A stretch of DNA of 64,000 nucleotides from Streptomyces sp. G-G2 (GCF_030063135.1 NZ_JASISO010000012.1:104192-168191); one strand, 5' to 3'. Positions 1 to 12,573 are shown, counted from the first letter of the stretch. Notes: a model not told the origin generated them from the letters alone. Numbers and translations: made by a program.

Positions 1-881
1 GGCTGGGCGAACAGGGCCGCCGGACGGCCCCGGAACGACGTGTAGTTGTCGAACAGCCGCGGTACGTACAGACCCGACCCGGCGGCGATCTCCGTCACCG
101 CGTCCTCGGCGGCCGTCTGCTGCACACTGCCCGTGCCGCCGCCGTTGACGAACTCCAGCTCACCGACGACCGCGCGCACCGCCCGTACCGCCGCCGCGCG
201 GCGCACCGCCAGCTCCTTGCGGGCCGTGGCCTGCATCAACCGGATCGCCCGCGAGCGCAGCGGGCGCCCCGCCAAGGCGTCACCGACCCCGGCCACATGG
301 CCCTCGTACCCCATCAGGCCGACCACCCGGAAGCCGGGGCGCGCGGCCACCGTGCGGGCCAGCTCCGCCAGCTGGGCGGGTTCGCGCAGCGGGGAGCGGC
401 GCGCGCCGACCCGTATCCGGCCGCCCAACAGGTGCAGGGCGGTGTCCAGTTCGAGGCAGACCCGGATCTGCTCGGCCCCGCCGTCGCGGGAGCGGTCGAT
501 CAGGTCGAGCTGCCCGGGGTCGTCGACCATCACGGTGACGGTGGCGGCCAGCTTCGGATCGGCGGCCAGCTCGGCGAACCCGGCGCGGTCGGCGCTGGGG
601 TAGGCGAGGAGTACGTCCTCGAAGCCGGACCGGGCCAGCCAGAGCGACTCGGCGAGCGTGTAGGACATGATCCCGGCGAACCCGGGCCGGGCCAGGACCC
701 GTTCGAGCAGCGCCCGGCACCGTACCGACTTGCTCGCGACCCGGACCGGCTTCCCGCCCGCGCGGCGCACGAGGTCGTCGGCGTTGGCATCGAACGCGTC
801 GAGATCCACGAGGGCCAGCGGCGCGTCGAGGTGGGCGGTGGCCCGGTCGTAACGGGCCCGATCGGCGGCGGGGGAAGTCAT
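1..881 (-). CDS. Amino acid deaminase/aldolase, alanine-racemase-like fold (3' end outside window)
   Basis: The reading frame starts at an ATG (881-879, minus strand) and stays open to the left edge, giving about 293 residues without a stop. The N-terminus contains PLALVDLDAFDANADDLVRR and, just after it, KPVRVASKSVR. Together they resemble the entry strand and PLP-lysine segment of fold-type III enzymes (alanine racemase N-terminal domain, D-threonine aldolase, D-serine dehydratase). A later segment, ELEFVNGGGTGSVQQTA, fits the glycine-rich phosphate-binding loop of that family. A cytosolic PLP enzyme acting on a D- or beta-hydroxy amino acid is inferred; the substrate cannot be told. It is transcribed away from the next gene, which starts 224 bp to the right. 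Confidence 0.75.
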   Translation of the reverse strand, partial: MTSPAADRARYDRATAHLDAPLALVDLDAFDANADDLVRRAGGKPVRVASKSVRCRALLERVLARPGFAGIMSYTLAESLWLARSGFEDVLLAYPSADRAGFAELAADPKLAATVTVMVDDPGQLDLIDRSRDGGAEQIRVCLELDTALHLLGGRIRVGARRSPLREPAQLAELARTVAARPGFRVVGLMGYEGHVAGVGDALAGRPLRSRAIRLMQATARKELAVRRAAAVRAVRAVVGELEFVNGGGTGSVQQTAAEDAVTEIAAGSGLYVPRLFDNYTSFRGRPAALFAQ

Positions 882-1105
882 GGGCGCAGCTTGCCACGGG
901 CGTTTACCGGTGGGTAGTACCTCCGCCCCCTCCGTCTCGCACGGGGGCGCCCCCGCCTGACGGGGCCGGTCGGGCCCGGCCGACCGATCCCGGCGCCCGC
1001 TCCCCGGGAGGTCGGTCGGCCGCAGGAGGCACTGTCGCGGCGCCGTAGAGTACGGGCAGGCACCCGCAGGCACGGCACGGTACGGAACGGGGGCGGAGCC
1101 GCCGG

Positions 1106-1957
1106 ATGACCATGTCCGACCGAGAGACCGAGACCGCCCCGCCCTCGGAGCCGGGCGGCCCCGGCGACCCGCGCGCGATGAGCTGGGACCCTCTCGCACC
1201 CGAACTCCCCGCGGCCCGTCACGGATGCGCGCGCCGCGTCACCGCCGCGCTCTGCGCCGCCGCCGGGCTGGCCCTGATCGCGGGCGCCGCCTCCGGGCTC
1301 TGGTCCGAGCACCGGGAACGCTCCCGCCCCCCGACCCCCGCCGAGGCGTACCGCACGGCCGGCTCCCTCTGGCGGGAGACCCCGGTCGACACCCTCCTGC
1401 CGCCCGCCCTCGACGGCCGCGGCGCCGGACCCGGCGGGTCCGACCGGACGTGGACCCGCGTCGCCCTCGCCCCCGACGCCACCTGCGCCGCCGCCCTGCC
1501 CCCCGACTGGCAGGCCCGGTTCGCCGCGACCGGCTGCACCCGCGTGCTGCGCGCCACCTACACCGACGCCACCCGCAGCTCCCTGATCACCGTCGGCATG
1601 GTCTTCACCCCCGCCGACCCGACCGCGATGGCGGCCCTGCGCGAGCGGCCACCGGTCCCGCCCGGCTACGGCTTCGCCGACGCGCAGCGCGCCGCCTGGA
1701 CGGTGTCCGTCCTCCCCGAGGCGCCCGTACTCCTCTACGCCGTCTCCGCCTTCGCGGACGGCCGCCCGGTGCCCGAGCCGCGCCCCGCCGAGGACGCGGT
1801 CAAGAAGGAGGACACCGGCGCCGTGGCCCGGGCGGGCCTCGGCCACGAGGCGAAGGGCGTCGCCGACCGGATAGAGCGCGCCGTCCGCGCCCTGGCCGCC
1901 CCGCGGCCCGCCCCCACCGCCCTCGCCACCGCCACCCGCACGGAGCCGCCCCGATGA
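1106..1957 (+). CDS. Single-pass membrane protein paired with mycosin
   Basis: A 283-residue protein with a Pro/Gly-rich cytosolic N-terminus of about 40 residues, one hydrophobic segment (roughly residues 45-65, rich in Ala/Leu/Gly) and an extracytoplasmic domain of about 200 residues with two cysteines. I do not recognise a named family. Its stop overlaps the start of the subtilase gene (ATGA at 1954-1957), so the two are translationally coupled and probably act together at the membrane. A plausible -10 box TAGAGT lies at 1045-1050. A second in-frame ATG at 1112 is possible. Codon use is normal for the genome. Confidence 0.8.
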   Translation: MTMSDRETETAPPSEPGGPGDPRAMSWDPLAPELPAARHGCARRVTAALCAAAGLALIAGAASGLWSEHRERSRPPTPAEAYRTAGSLWRETPVDTLLPPALDGRGAGPGGSDRTWTRVALAPDATCAAALPPDWQARFAATGCTRVLRATYTDATRSSLITVGMVFTPADPTAMAALRERPPVPPGYGFADAQRAAWTVSVLPEAPVLLYAVSAFADGRPVPEPRPAEDAVKKEDTGAVARAGLGHEAKGVADRIERAVRALAAPRPAPTALATATRTEPPR

Positions 1958-3159
1958 CCCTGCCCGCCCGCGCGGCCTCGGTCACCGCCGTCTTCGCCCT
2001 CGCCCTCGGCTGCGCCGCCCTCACCGCCCCGCCCGCCGCCGCCGACGCCATCCGCGACCGCCAGTGGGGTCTGACCGCGCTGCGCGCCGAGGAGGCCTGG
2101 GGCACCACCCGGGGCGCGGGGATCACCGTGGCCGTCCTGGACACCGGGGTCGACGCCACCCACCCCGACCTGGCGGGCCAGGTCCTGGAGGGCACCGACC
2201 TCATCGGCATGGGCGCCTCACGCGGCGACCGGGCCTGGGCCCGCCACGGCACCGCCATGGCCGGGGTGATCGCCGGGCACGGCCACGGCGCCAACGGCGG
2301 ACAGGGCGTCCTCGGCATCGCACCACAGGCCAGGATCCTGCCGGTCCGGGTGATCCTGGAGGAGGGCGACCCCGGCCGGGCGAAGGCCCGCGAGAGCAAG
2401 GGCGGCGCCCTCGCCGACGGCATCCGCTGGGCCGCCGACCACGGCGCCGACGTGATCAACATGTCCCTCGGCGACGACAGCCAGTCCGCCCACCACGAGG
2501 CCGCCGAGGACGAGGCCGTCCAGTACGCGCTGGCCAAGGGCGTCGTCGTGGTCGCCTCGGCGGGCAACGGCGGCGAGCAGGGCGACCACACCTCGTACCC
2601 TGCGGCCTACCCCGGCGTGATCGCGGTCACCGCCGTCGACCGCAAGGGCGCCAAGGCCTCCTTCTCCACCCGCAACTGGTACGCCACCGTCGCCGCCCCC
2701 GGCGTCGACATCGTCATCGCCGACCCCGATCGCGGCTACTACGAGGGCTGGGGCACCAGCGCCGCCGCGGCCTCCGTCTCCGGTGTGGTGGCGCTCGTAC
2801 GCTCCGCGCACCCCACGCTGTCCCCGGCCCAGATCAAGAAGCTGCTGGAGGACACCGCCTCGGACGCCCCGCGCGGCGGCCGGGACGACGCGCGCGGGCA
2901 CGGGCTGGTCGACCCGGTCGCGGCCCTCCAGGCGGCGGACGCGCTGCGGGCGCAGCCGGCCGCGCCGACCCCGGTCCCGGCCGCCGGCCGCTACTTCGGC
3001 CCCGGTCCCGCGCCGGTACGTCCCCCCACGAGCCGCACCCGCTACGCCGCCCCCGCCGCGGCGGGGGCCGGGGTGCTGCTGCTCGTGCTGTCCGGCGTAC
3101 TGCTCCGGCGCCGCCGCCCCCGGCGGGCGCCGGACGCCGAGGCCCCGGGCGGGATATAA
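1954..3159 (+). CDS. Mycosin-type subtilisin-like serine protease, membrane anchored
   Basis: A 401-residue S8 protease. It has a signal peptide (about residues 1-31, ending PPAAADA), the catalytic triad Asp63 (VAVLDTGVD), His98 (RHGTAMAG) and Ser269 (WGTSAAAASVSG), an oxyanion Asn205 (ASAGNGG), then a Pro-rich linker and a C-terminal hydrophobic helix followed by an Arg-rich stop-transfer tail. This order (signal, protease, C-terminal anchor) is that of mycosins of type VII secretion, so it should act on the outer face of the membrane. No EccB/C/D/E or WXG100 genes are visible nearby, so a link to secretion is family knowledge only. Start chosen from the ATGA overlap with the upstream gene. 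Confidence 0.9.
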   Translation: MTLPARAASVTAVFALALGCAALTAPPAAADAIRDRQWGLTALRAEEAWGTTRGAGITVAVLDTGVDATHPDLAGQVLEGTDLIGMGASRGDRAWARHGTAMAGVIAGHGHGANGGQGVLGIAPQARILPVRVILEEGDPGRAKARESKGGALADGIRWAADHGADVINMSLGDDSQSAHHEAAEDEAVQYALAKGVVVVASAGNGGEQGDHTSYPAAYPGVIAVTAVDRKGAKASFSTRNWYATVAAPGVDIVIADPDRGYYEGWGTSAAAASVSGVVALVRSAHPTLSPAQIKKLLEDTASDAPRGGRDDARGHGLVDPVAALQAADALRAQPAAPTPVPAAGRYFGPGPAPVRPPTSRTRYAAPAAAGAGVLLLVLSGVLLRRRRPRRAPDAEAPGGI

Positions 3160-3171
3160 GGTCGGGTAACT

Positions 3172-3912
3172 GTGGCCCAGAAGAACATTCCAGACCCCGG
3201 TTTCTCCGACGACGACGGCACCGCCGACCCCCGGCTGAGCGCGGCCCTCGCCGCGTGGGCCGAGGACAGAACGCGGGAGCCGCAGGTGCTGGCGGCCCTC
3301 AAGGGCGCCCGCCTCCTCGTCCCCGTCGTCGCCGTCCTCGGCGAGGTGGAGACCGACCCGCAGACCGGGCTGAAGCGCGAGAAGACCAGCGACATGGCCG
3401 TCCCCACCCTCAAGGCGGGGGACCGGCGGGCGCTGCCCGCCTTCACCTCGATCGCGGCCCTCGCCCGGTGGGACCCGACGGCCCGGCCCGTGGCCGTACC
3501 GCTGCACCAGGCGCTCGCGGCGCTCGCGCACGAGAAGGCCGACACGCTCCTGCTCGACGTGGCGGGCCCGGTGACCTACCAGCTGACCGGCTCGGCGCTG
3601 CTCGCGGCGGCCGAGGGCCGCACCGACGCGGGTCCGCTCGCCGACCCCTCGGTCACCGAGGCGGTACGGGCGGCGGTGGCCGGGACCCCGGCGGTGCTGC
3701 GGTCCTACCTGGGCCCGGGCGGCGCCGACGCGGACGGCACCCTGGCCGTCGTCCTGGCCGAGGGCGCGGACCCGGCGCGGAGCGCGCGCGCCCTCGCCGA
3801 GGCCCTGGCGGCGGACGAGACCCTGCGGGCCCGGCTGGTGCGCGGACTGGACCTGGCGCTGCTGCCGCCGGACGCGCCGGCCCCGGGCGAGCCCCTCTTC
3901 GTACGCCGGTAG
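3172..3912 (+). CDS. SseB-domain protein
   Basis: A 246-residue soluble protein that starts with GTG 12 bp after the mycosin stop. The N-terminal half contains the SseB N-terminal pattern: LLVPVVAVLGEVE, then a lysine-containing hinge with SDMAVPTLKAGDRRALPAFTS, then LDVAGPVTYQLTG. The C-terminal half is Ala-rich and looks helical. SseB-like proteins are widespread in Streptomyces and have no clear biochemical role. It ends just before a strong bidirectional terminator and converges on the DUF1844 gene. Confidence 0.8.
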   Translation: MAQKNIPDPGFSDDDGTADPRLSAALAAWAEDRTREPQVLAALKGARLLVPVVAVLGEVETDPQTGLKREKTSDMAVPTLKAGDRRALPAFTSIAALARWDPTARPVAVPLHQALAALAHEKADTLLLDVAGPVTYQLTGSALLAAAEGRTDAGPLADPSVTEAVRAAVAGTPAVLRSYLGPGGADADGTLAVVLAEGADPARSARALAEALAADETLRARLVRGLDLALLPPDAPAPGEPLFVRR

Positions 3913-3920
3913 AACGAGAA

Positions 3921-3970
3921 GGCCCCGGTGCCATCACCCCTGAACGCTCAGGGGTGATGGCACCGGGGCC
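3921..3970. terminator. Bidirectional intrinsic-type terminator
   Basis: A perfect 23-bp inverted repeat (3921-3943 and 3948-3970) with a 4-nt loop sits between two converging genes. It has no long T-tract, as is usual for Streptomyces hairpin terminators. Confidence 0.85.
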
Positions 3971-3984
3971 TCGTGCCGCGCGGC

Positions 3985-4362
3985 TCAGCCGAAGACGGGA
4001 CCCGTGAACTTCTCGCCCGGCCCCTGGCCCGGCTCGTCCGGGACCAGCGAGGCCTCGCGGAAGGCGAGCTGGAGCGACTTCAGGCCGTCCCGCAGCGGGG
4101 CGGCGTGGAAGGAGCTGATCTCGGTGGCGCTGGCGGTGACCAGCCCGGCCAGGGCCGTGATCAGCTTGCGGGCCTCGTCGAGGTCCTTGTGCTCGGAGTC
4201 CGGCTTGTCCAGGCCCAGGTTGACCGCGGCGGCGCTGAGCAGGTGCACGGCCACCGTGGTGATCACCTCGACCGCGGGCACGTCCGCGATGTCGCGGGTC
4301 ATGGCGTCGTAGTCGGGAGCCTGGTCGGCTCCGGTGGTCTCGGGGGGCGTCGCGTCAGTCAT
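3985..4362 (-). CDS. DUF1844 domain protein
   Basis: A 125-residue protein with an acidic, disordered first 25 residues, then a helical domain containing AVHLLSAAAVNLGL and DEARKLITALAGLV, which fits DUF1844. Proteins of this family sit next to infC in many actinobacteria, as here, but their role is unknown. It is divergent from infC and shares a promoter region of about 400 bp with it. An AAGG is immediately upstream of the ATG, so initiation may be weak. Confidence 0.8.
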   Translation of the reverse strand: MTDATPPETTGADQAPDYDAMTRDIADVPAVEVITTVAVHLLSAAAVNLGLDKPDSEHKDLDEARKLITALAGLVTASATEISSFHAAPLRDGLKSLQLAFREASLVPDEPGQGPGEKFTGPVFG

Positions 4363-4430
4363 GCCTTCACGATAAGCCGAGGCCGCAGGGGGTACGGACC
4401 GGGCCCCCGCCCGGGGTGTTCCCGGCCGGG

Positions 4431-4460
4431 TTAGCGTCTGGGAAGACCCCTTGCTATATT
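4431..4460 (+). promoter_or_regulatory. Putative infC operon promoter
   Basis: TTAGCG (4431-4436), an 18-bp spacer and TATATT (4455-4460) form a good vegetative-type promoter. It would start transcription near 4467, some 305 nt ahead of the infC start codon. Confidence 0.55.
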
Positions 4461-4466
4461 GGGGTC

Positions 4467-4772
4467 ACCAGACCGGCTGAGCACGCATGTGCCCGGCCCA
4501 CAAGTGGAGGCTCCGTACTCCCACCTGATCGTCCCCCAGGACGGTAGGTCACCGGTCAGGGCGGTATCCATCGTTCCGTACGGACGATGGGAATTCGCCT
4601 GATGCTGCGCCCCGCGATGTTGTGATGCGGTGGTGTTCCGGTATTTCCATGGAGCCCCGCCTGTGTCCCGTCCCGGGGCATTTTTCATGTTCCGGTTCGG
4701 TTGGTCTCACGTCAGAGACGTTACGCGGCTGTCTGCCAGGCGGCCGTGTGGTGGTGCAACCGAGGAGGATCC
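4467..4772 (+). promoter_or_regulatory. Long structured 5' leader of infC-rpmI-rplT
   Basis: About 300 nt lie between the putative promoter and infC with no convincing ORF. Visible structure includes a hairpin at 4568-4590 (CCATCGT paired with ACGATGG) and a terminator-like hairpin with a T-tract at 4654-4685. The SD for infC (GAGGAGG) is at 4762-4768. In other bacteria the infC operon is controlled by IF3 at its rare start codon and by L20 at leader structures; a similar cis-acting control is inferred here. I cannot assign it to a named riboswitch family. Confidence 0.5.
4654..4685 (+). terminator. Putative attenuator in the infC leader
   Basis: GCCCCG (4654-4659) pairs with CGGGGC (4674-4679) and is followed by ATTTTT (4680-4685). 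A hairpin with a run of five T is rare in this GC-rich DNA, and its location inside a leader points to transcription attenuation. The alternative, an ordinary terminator of an unseen small transcript, cannot be excluded. Confidence 0.55.
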
Positions 4773-5525
4773 ATCAGCACCGAGCCCCGCATCAACGACC
4801 GGATTCGCGTTCCCGAGGTACGACTTGTCGGTCCGAGTGGCGAGCAGGTCGGCATCGTGCCGCTCGCGAAGGCGCTTGAACTCGCACAGGAGTACGACCT
4901 CGACCTGGTCGAGGTAGCGGCGTCCGCCAGGCCGCCGGTCTGCAAGCTCATGGACTACGGCAAGTTCAAGTACGAGTCGGCCATGAAGGCCCGTGAGGCG
5001 CGCAAGAACCAGGCGCACACGGTCATCAAGGAGATGAAGCTCCGGCCGAAGATCGACCCGCACGACTATGACACCAAGAAGGGTCACGTCGTCCGGTTCC
5101 TCAAGCAGGGCGACAAGGTCAAGATCACGATCATGTTCCGTGGTCGTGAGCAGTCCCGCCCGGAACTGGGCTACCGACTGCTGCAGCGTCTGGCCTCGGA
5201 CGTCGAGGACCTCGGGTTCATCGAGTCGAACCCGAAGCAGGACGGCCGAAACATGATCATGGTTCTCGGTCCGCACAAGAAGAAGACCGAGGCGATGGCC
5301 GAGGCCCGTGAGGCGCAGGCCGCCCGCAAGGCCGAGCGTCAGGGCCTTTCCGCCACGGACGACGGTTCCGAGGACGAGTTCCTCGCGGACGAGACCGCGG
5401 CCGACGAGGTCCCCGAAGCCGAGGTCGCCGAAGCCGAGGCCGCCGAAGCCGAGGCCGCCGAAGCCGAGGCCCCCGCCGAGGCTCCTGCCAAGGCCGCCTC
5501 CACCGAGGCTCCTGCCGAGGCCTGA
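4773..5525 (+). CDS. infC: Translation initiation factor IF-3
   Basis: IF3 binds the 30S subunit, prevents 50S joining and checks the initiator codon. The conserved N-terminal sequence [19 protein letters not shown] follows directly on an ATC codon at 4773, preceded by GAGGAGG at 4762-4768 with a 4-nt gap. No other start in that frame has such an SD, so an AUC start (250 residues) is the best call; the more upstream TTG (4701) would add unconserved residues. IF3-N (about 1-70) and IF3-C (about 80-170, with [20 protein letters not shown]) are complete. A further acidic tail of about 65 residues is made of Glu-Ala repeats, a known actinobacterial extension. First gene of the infC-rpmI-rplT operon. 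Confidence 0.95.
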   Translation: MSTEPRINDRIRVPEVRLVGPSGEQVGIVPLAKALELAQEYDLDLVEVAASARPPVCKLMDYGKFKYESAMKAREARKNQAHTVIKEMKLRPKIDPHDYDTKKGHVVRFLKQGDKVKITIMFRGREQSRPELGYRLLQRLASDVEDLGFIESNPKQDGRNMIMVLGPHKKKTEAMAEAREAQAARKAERQGLSATDDGSEDEFLADETAADEVPEAEVAEAEAAEAEAAEAEAPAEAPAKAASTEAPAEA

Positions 5526-5550
5526 GTCCGGAGCAGCCCGCTCCGGACTC
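5524..5550 (+). other. Hairpin between infC and rpmI
   Basis: A perfect 11-bp inverted repeat (GAGTCCGGAGC / GCTCCGGACTC, loop AGCCC) begins inside the infC stop codon. There is no T-tract. It may be a processing or partial termination site that sets the IF3 to L35/L20 ratio. Confidence 0.5.
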
Positions 5551-5628
5551 AACCGACACTATTGACGCTCCCGCCAGCCCGGCCAGCCGGACCGGTGGGA
5601 GCGCCACCGACGAGGAGATAACGGCGCT

Positions 5629-5823
5629 ATGCCGAAGAACAAGACGCACAGCGGTTCCAAGAAGCGCTTCAAGATCACCGGCACCGGCAAGGTGCTCCGT
5701 GAGCGCGCCGGCAAGCGTCACCTGCTCGAGCACAAGTCGTCCCGTGTCACCCGCCGCCTCACCGGCACCGCGGAGATGGCCCCCGGCGACGCCGCGAAGA
5801 TCAAGAAGCTTCTCGGCAAGTGA
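5629..5823 (+). CDS. rpmI: 50S ribosomal protein L35
   Basis: A 64-residue basic protein starting [20 protein letters not shown], the hallmark of bL35, and ending KIKKLLGK. Length is exactly that of the family. It lies in the canonical infC-rpmI-rplT order, about 100 bp from each neighbour, with hairpins in both gaps. The SD is GAGGAG upstream of the ATG. Confidence 0.98.
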   Translation: MPKNKTHSGSKKRFKITGTGKVLRERAGKRHLLEHKSSRVTRRLTGTAEMAPGDAAKIKKLLGK

Positions 5824-5860
5824 CGTTCTCCCGCTCCCCGTCCGTGGGAGCGGGACGTCA
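5821..5860 (+). other. Hairpin between rpmI and rplT
   Basis: TCCCGCTCCC (5829-5838) pairs with GGGAGCGGGA (5846-5855), and an outer TGACG/CGTCA helix (5821-5825, 5856-5860) is separated by a 3-nt bulge. It starts at the rpmI stop. It could be an L20 control site or mRNA processing site; no test is possible from sequence alone. Confidence 0.4.
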
Positions 5861-5926
5861 GGACCGGGACCCCATCGAATTCGGGCCGTGTGAAGACAAC
5901 CACGGCCCTGTTACAAGGAGTACACA

Positions 5927-6313
5927 GTGGCACGCGTCAAGCGGGCAGTAAACGCTCACAAGAAGCGCCGGGCGATCCTCGAGGCCGCCAAGGGTTACCG
6001 CGGTCAGCGCTCGCGCCTGTACCGCAAGGCCAAGGAGCAGGTCACCCACTCCCTGGTCTACAACTTCAACGACCGCAAGAAGCGCAAGGGCGACTTCCGT
6101 CGGCTGTGGATCCAGCGCATCAACGCCGCTGCCCGCCAGAACGGCATGACGTACAACCGCCTCATCCAGGGTCTGAACGCCGCCAACATCGAGGTGGACC
6201 GCAAGATCCTCGCCGAGCTGGCCGTCAACGACGCCAACGCGTTCGCCGCGCTGGTCGAGGTCGCCCAGAAGGCGCTTCCGGCCGACGTCAACGCCCCGAA
6301 GGTCGCTGCCTAA
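5927..6313 (+). CDS. rplT: 50S ribosomal protein L20
   Basis: A 128-residue bL20 with the N-terminal [18 protein letters not shown], the central [20 protein letters not shown] and the globular C-terminal segment [21 protein letters not shown]20 is an early 50S assembly protein and in other phyla also represses its operon. It starts with GTG behind AAGGAG. The C-terminus is about ten residues longer than in E. coli, as in other actinobacteria. A stem-loop 55 bp downstream closes the operon. Confidence 0.98.
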   Translation: MARVKRAVNAHKKRRAILEAAKGYRGQRSRLYRKAKEQVTHSLVYNFNDRKKRKGDFRRLWIQRINAAARQNGMTYNRLIQGLNAANIEVDRKILAELAVNDANAFAALVEVAQKALPADVNAPKVAA

Positions 6314-6367
6314 GCAGTCCGACCCTCACGAGCCCTCACCGGCTCCCCAGCCTTCACTGGCTACCGC

Positions 6368-6402
6368 CCGGACCCGCAGGCCGTACGTGCCTGCGGGTCC
6401 GG
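6368..6402 (+). terminator. Terminator after rplT
   Basis: A perfect 14-bp inverted repeat (6368-6381 and 6389-6402) around a 7-nt loop, with no T-tract, lies 55 bp after the rplT stop and ahead of the next gene. Confidence 0.7.
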
Positions 6403-6465
6403 TGCGTTGACCAGCTGTTTCGATCTGTTTCGACCCGCAGTACGTACGGAAGTGAGCCGACCGCC

Positions 6466-7329
<864 letters not shown>

Positions 7330-7332
7330 TAA

Positions 7333-9860
<2,528 letters not shown>

Positions 9861-9861
<1 letters not shown>

Positions 9862-12404
9862 TGCGGGTCCCGCTTTCTTGGCTGCGGGAGTACGTCGACC
9901 TGCCCGCGGGCGCGACCGGTCGTGACGTACAGGCGCGGCTCGTCGACGCCGGTCTCGAGGTCGAGCGCGTCGAGCAGCTCGGCGCCGGTCTCCAGGGCCC
10001 CCTGGTCGTCGGCCAGGTCCTGACCATCGAGGAGCTCGACGGCTTCCGCAAGCCGATCCGTTTCTGCACGGTCGACGTCGGCCAGGCCAACGGCACCGGC
10101 GAACCGCAGGAGATCGTCTGCGGCGCCCGGAACTTCACCGTCGGCGACAAGGTCGTCGTGGTGCTCCCCGGCGCGGTGCTGCCCGGCGACTTCGCGATCG
10201 CCTCGCGCAAGACGTACGGCCGTACCTCCCACGGCATGATCTGCTCCGGCGACGAGCTGGGCATGGGCGACGACGGCACGCACGGCATCATCGTGCTCCC
10301 CCCGGAGTACGAGGTCGGCACCGACGCGATCAAGCTCCTGGAGCTGGTCGACGAGGTCCTCGACATCGCCGTCACCCCGGACCGCGGCTACTGCCTGTCG
10401 ATGCGCGGCGTCGCCCGCGAGGCGGCGACGGCCTACGGGCTGCCGCTGCGCGACCCGGCGCTGCTCGACGTCCCCGGCCCCAACTCGTACGGCTACCCGG
10501 TGCAGATCAGCGACCCGCAGGGCTGCGACCGCTTCACCGCCCGCACGGTCACCGGCCTCGACCCCGAGGCCCGTTCGCCGATCTGGCTGTCCCGCCGCCT
10601 GCAGAAGGCCGGCATGCGGCCGATCTCGCTCGCGGTCGACGTCACGAACTACGTGATGCTCGAACTGGGCCAGCCGCTGCACGCCTACGACCGCTCCCGC
10701 GTGGACGGTCCGATCGGCGTCCGCCGCGCGGAGCACGGCGAGAAGCTCACCACCCTCGACGGCGTCACGCGCACGCTTGACGCCGAGGACCTGGTGATCA
10801 CCGACAACAGCGGGCCGATCGGCCTCGCCGGAGTCATGGGCGGCGCCAACACGGAGATCGCCGACTCCGTCACCACACCTTTTGATCCTTCTGGGTCGAC
10901 CCCCCCGGTCTCGGGCACCACCTCCGTGGTCATCGAGGCGGCGCACTTCGACGCGCTGTCGATCTCGCGCACCGCCCGCCGCCACAAGCTCGCCTCCGAG
11001 GCGTCCAAGCGCTTCGAGCGCGGGGTCGACCCGCAGGCCGCCGCCGCCGCCGCGCAGCGCACCGTCGACCTGCTGGTGCTGCTCGCGGGCGGTACCGCCG
11101 AGGCGGGCGTCACGGAACTGTCGGCGCCCTCCGCCCCGCGCTCCATCGCGATGCGCGCGGACCACCCGGACCGGGTCGCGGGCGTGGAGTACGGCCGCGA
11201 GACCGTCGTTCGCCGCCTCCAGGAGGTCGGCTGCGACGTCTACGGCCAGGACGAGCTGGTCGTCACCGTGCCCTCGTGGCGCCCCGACCTCACCGAGCCC
11301 AACGACCTCGCCGAAGAGGTCATCCGGCTGGAGGGCTACGCGAACCTGCCCTCCACCCTGCCGCAGCCCCCCTCGGGCCGCGGGCTCACCGGGCGCCAGC
11401 GGCTGCACCGCCGGATCGGCCGCGCGCTGGCCGGGGCCGGTTACGTGGAGGCGCTGAGCTACCCGTTCCTCGGAGCCCAGGTCTTCGACCAGCTCCAGCT
11501 CCCCGCGCACGACGCGCTCCGCCAGGTCGTCACCCTCGTCAACCCGATCTCCGACGAGGAGCCCGCCCTGCGCAGCACGCTGCTGCCGGGGCTGCTGGGC
11601 GCCCTGCGCCGCAACGACAGCCGCGGCAGCCACGACCTCGCGCTCTTCGAGACGGGCTCGGTCTTCCGGGCCGGTCCGCGGCCGGGCGTCGCGGTGCGGC
11701 TGCCCGTCGACCGCCGTCCCACGGTCGAGGAGATCGCCACCCTGAACGCGGCCCTGCCCGCGCAGCCGCGGCACGCCGCGGTCGTACTGGCCGGTGCGCG
11801 CGAGCAGGCGGGCTGGTGGGGCAAGGGTCACCCGGCCGACTGGGCGGACACCGTCCAGGCGGCCCGCTCGCTGGCCGTCGAGGCCGGCGCCGAGCTGGTC
11901 GTGCGCCAGGGCCAGTACGGCCCCTGGCACCCGGGCCGCTGCGCCGAACTCGTCGTCACCCTCGACGGGGTCGAGCAGGTCATCGGCCACGCCGGTGAGC
12001 TGCACCCGCGCGTCGTCAAGGCGCTGGGTCTGCCCGCCCGTACCAGCGCGATGGAGATCGACCTGGACCGCCTCGCGGCGGCCGGTGGCGAGGCCCTCCA
12101 GGCGCCCAGGATCTCCACCTTCCCGGTGGCGACCCAGGACGTGGCACTGATCGTCGACGCGTCCGTCCCGGCCGCCGAGGTCGAGAGCGCGCTGCGCGAG
12201 GGCGCGGGTGAACTCCTCGAATCGCTGCGGCTGTTCGACGTGTTCACCGGTGAGCAGGTCGGCACGGGCAAGAGGTCCCTCGCCTACGCGCTGCGCTTCC
12301 GCGCGGCGGACCGCACGCTGACCGCGGAGGAGTCCACGGCTGCCCGTGACGCCGCGGTGGCGCTCGCGGGCGAGCGCACGGGAGCGGTCCTGCGCGGCGC
12401 GTAG
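9861..12404 (+). CDS. pheT: Phenylalanyl-tRNA synthetase beta subunit
   Basis: A complete 847-residue PheT. It contains the EMAP/OB domain (about 40-150), the B3/B4 editing domain (about 210-400), B5 (about 410-480) and the C-terminal ferredoxin-like anticodon-binding domain. The start ATG shares its A with the pheS stop (TGATG), so expression is coupled. At about residues 338-355, inside the B3/B4 editing region, there is a Thr/Ser/Pro-rich insertion ([20 protein letters not shown]) encoded by unusually AT-rich codons; see findings. A strong terminator follows 15 bp after the stop. Confidence 0.97.
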
Positions 12405-12418
12405 CACCGTCCGTTCCA

Positions 12419-12458
12419 CGTGGGGGGCGCATCCGGGTCACCGGGTGCGCCCCCCACG
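12419..12458 (+). terminator. Terminator after pheT
   Basis: Inverted repeat CGTGGGGGGCGCA (12419-12431) / TGCGCCCCCCACG (12446-12458), followed by CTTT, 15 bp downstream of pheT. Confidence 0.85.
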
Positions 12459-12573
12459 CTTTGGCGGGCGCTGGCGACCCCCTCCTCACTCGTTCGGGTG
12501 AGAACCCCGGCGACCCGTGTCTCATGAACCTGTCGGTGGACACAATCGTTGCGGCCGAGGGGAGGCCCAACGG

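Noticed and set aside
3042..3545. Minus-strand ORF with alternating Ser/Ala/Arg composition
   Set aside because: Overlaps mycosin and SseB genes in antisense and has no coding-like third-position bias.
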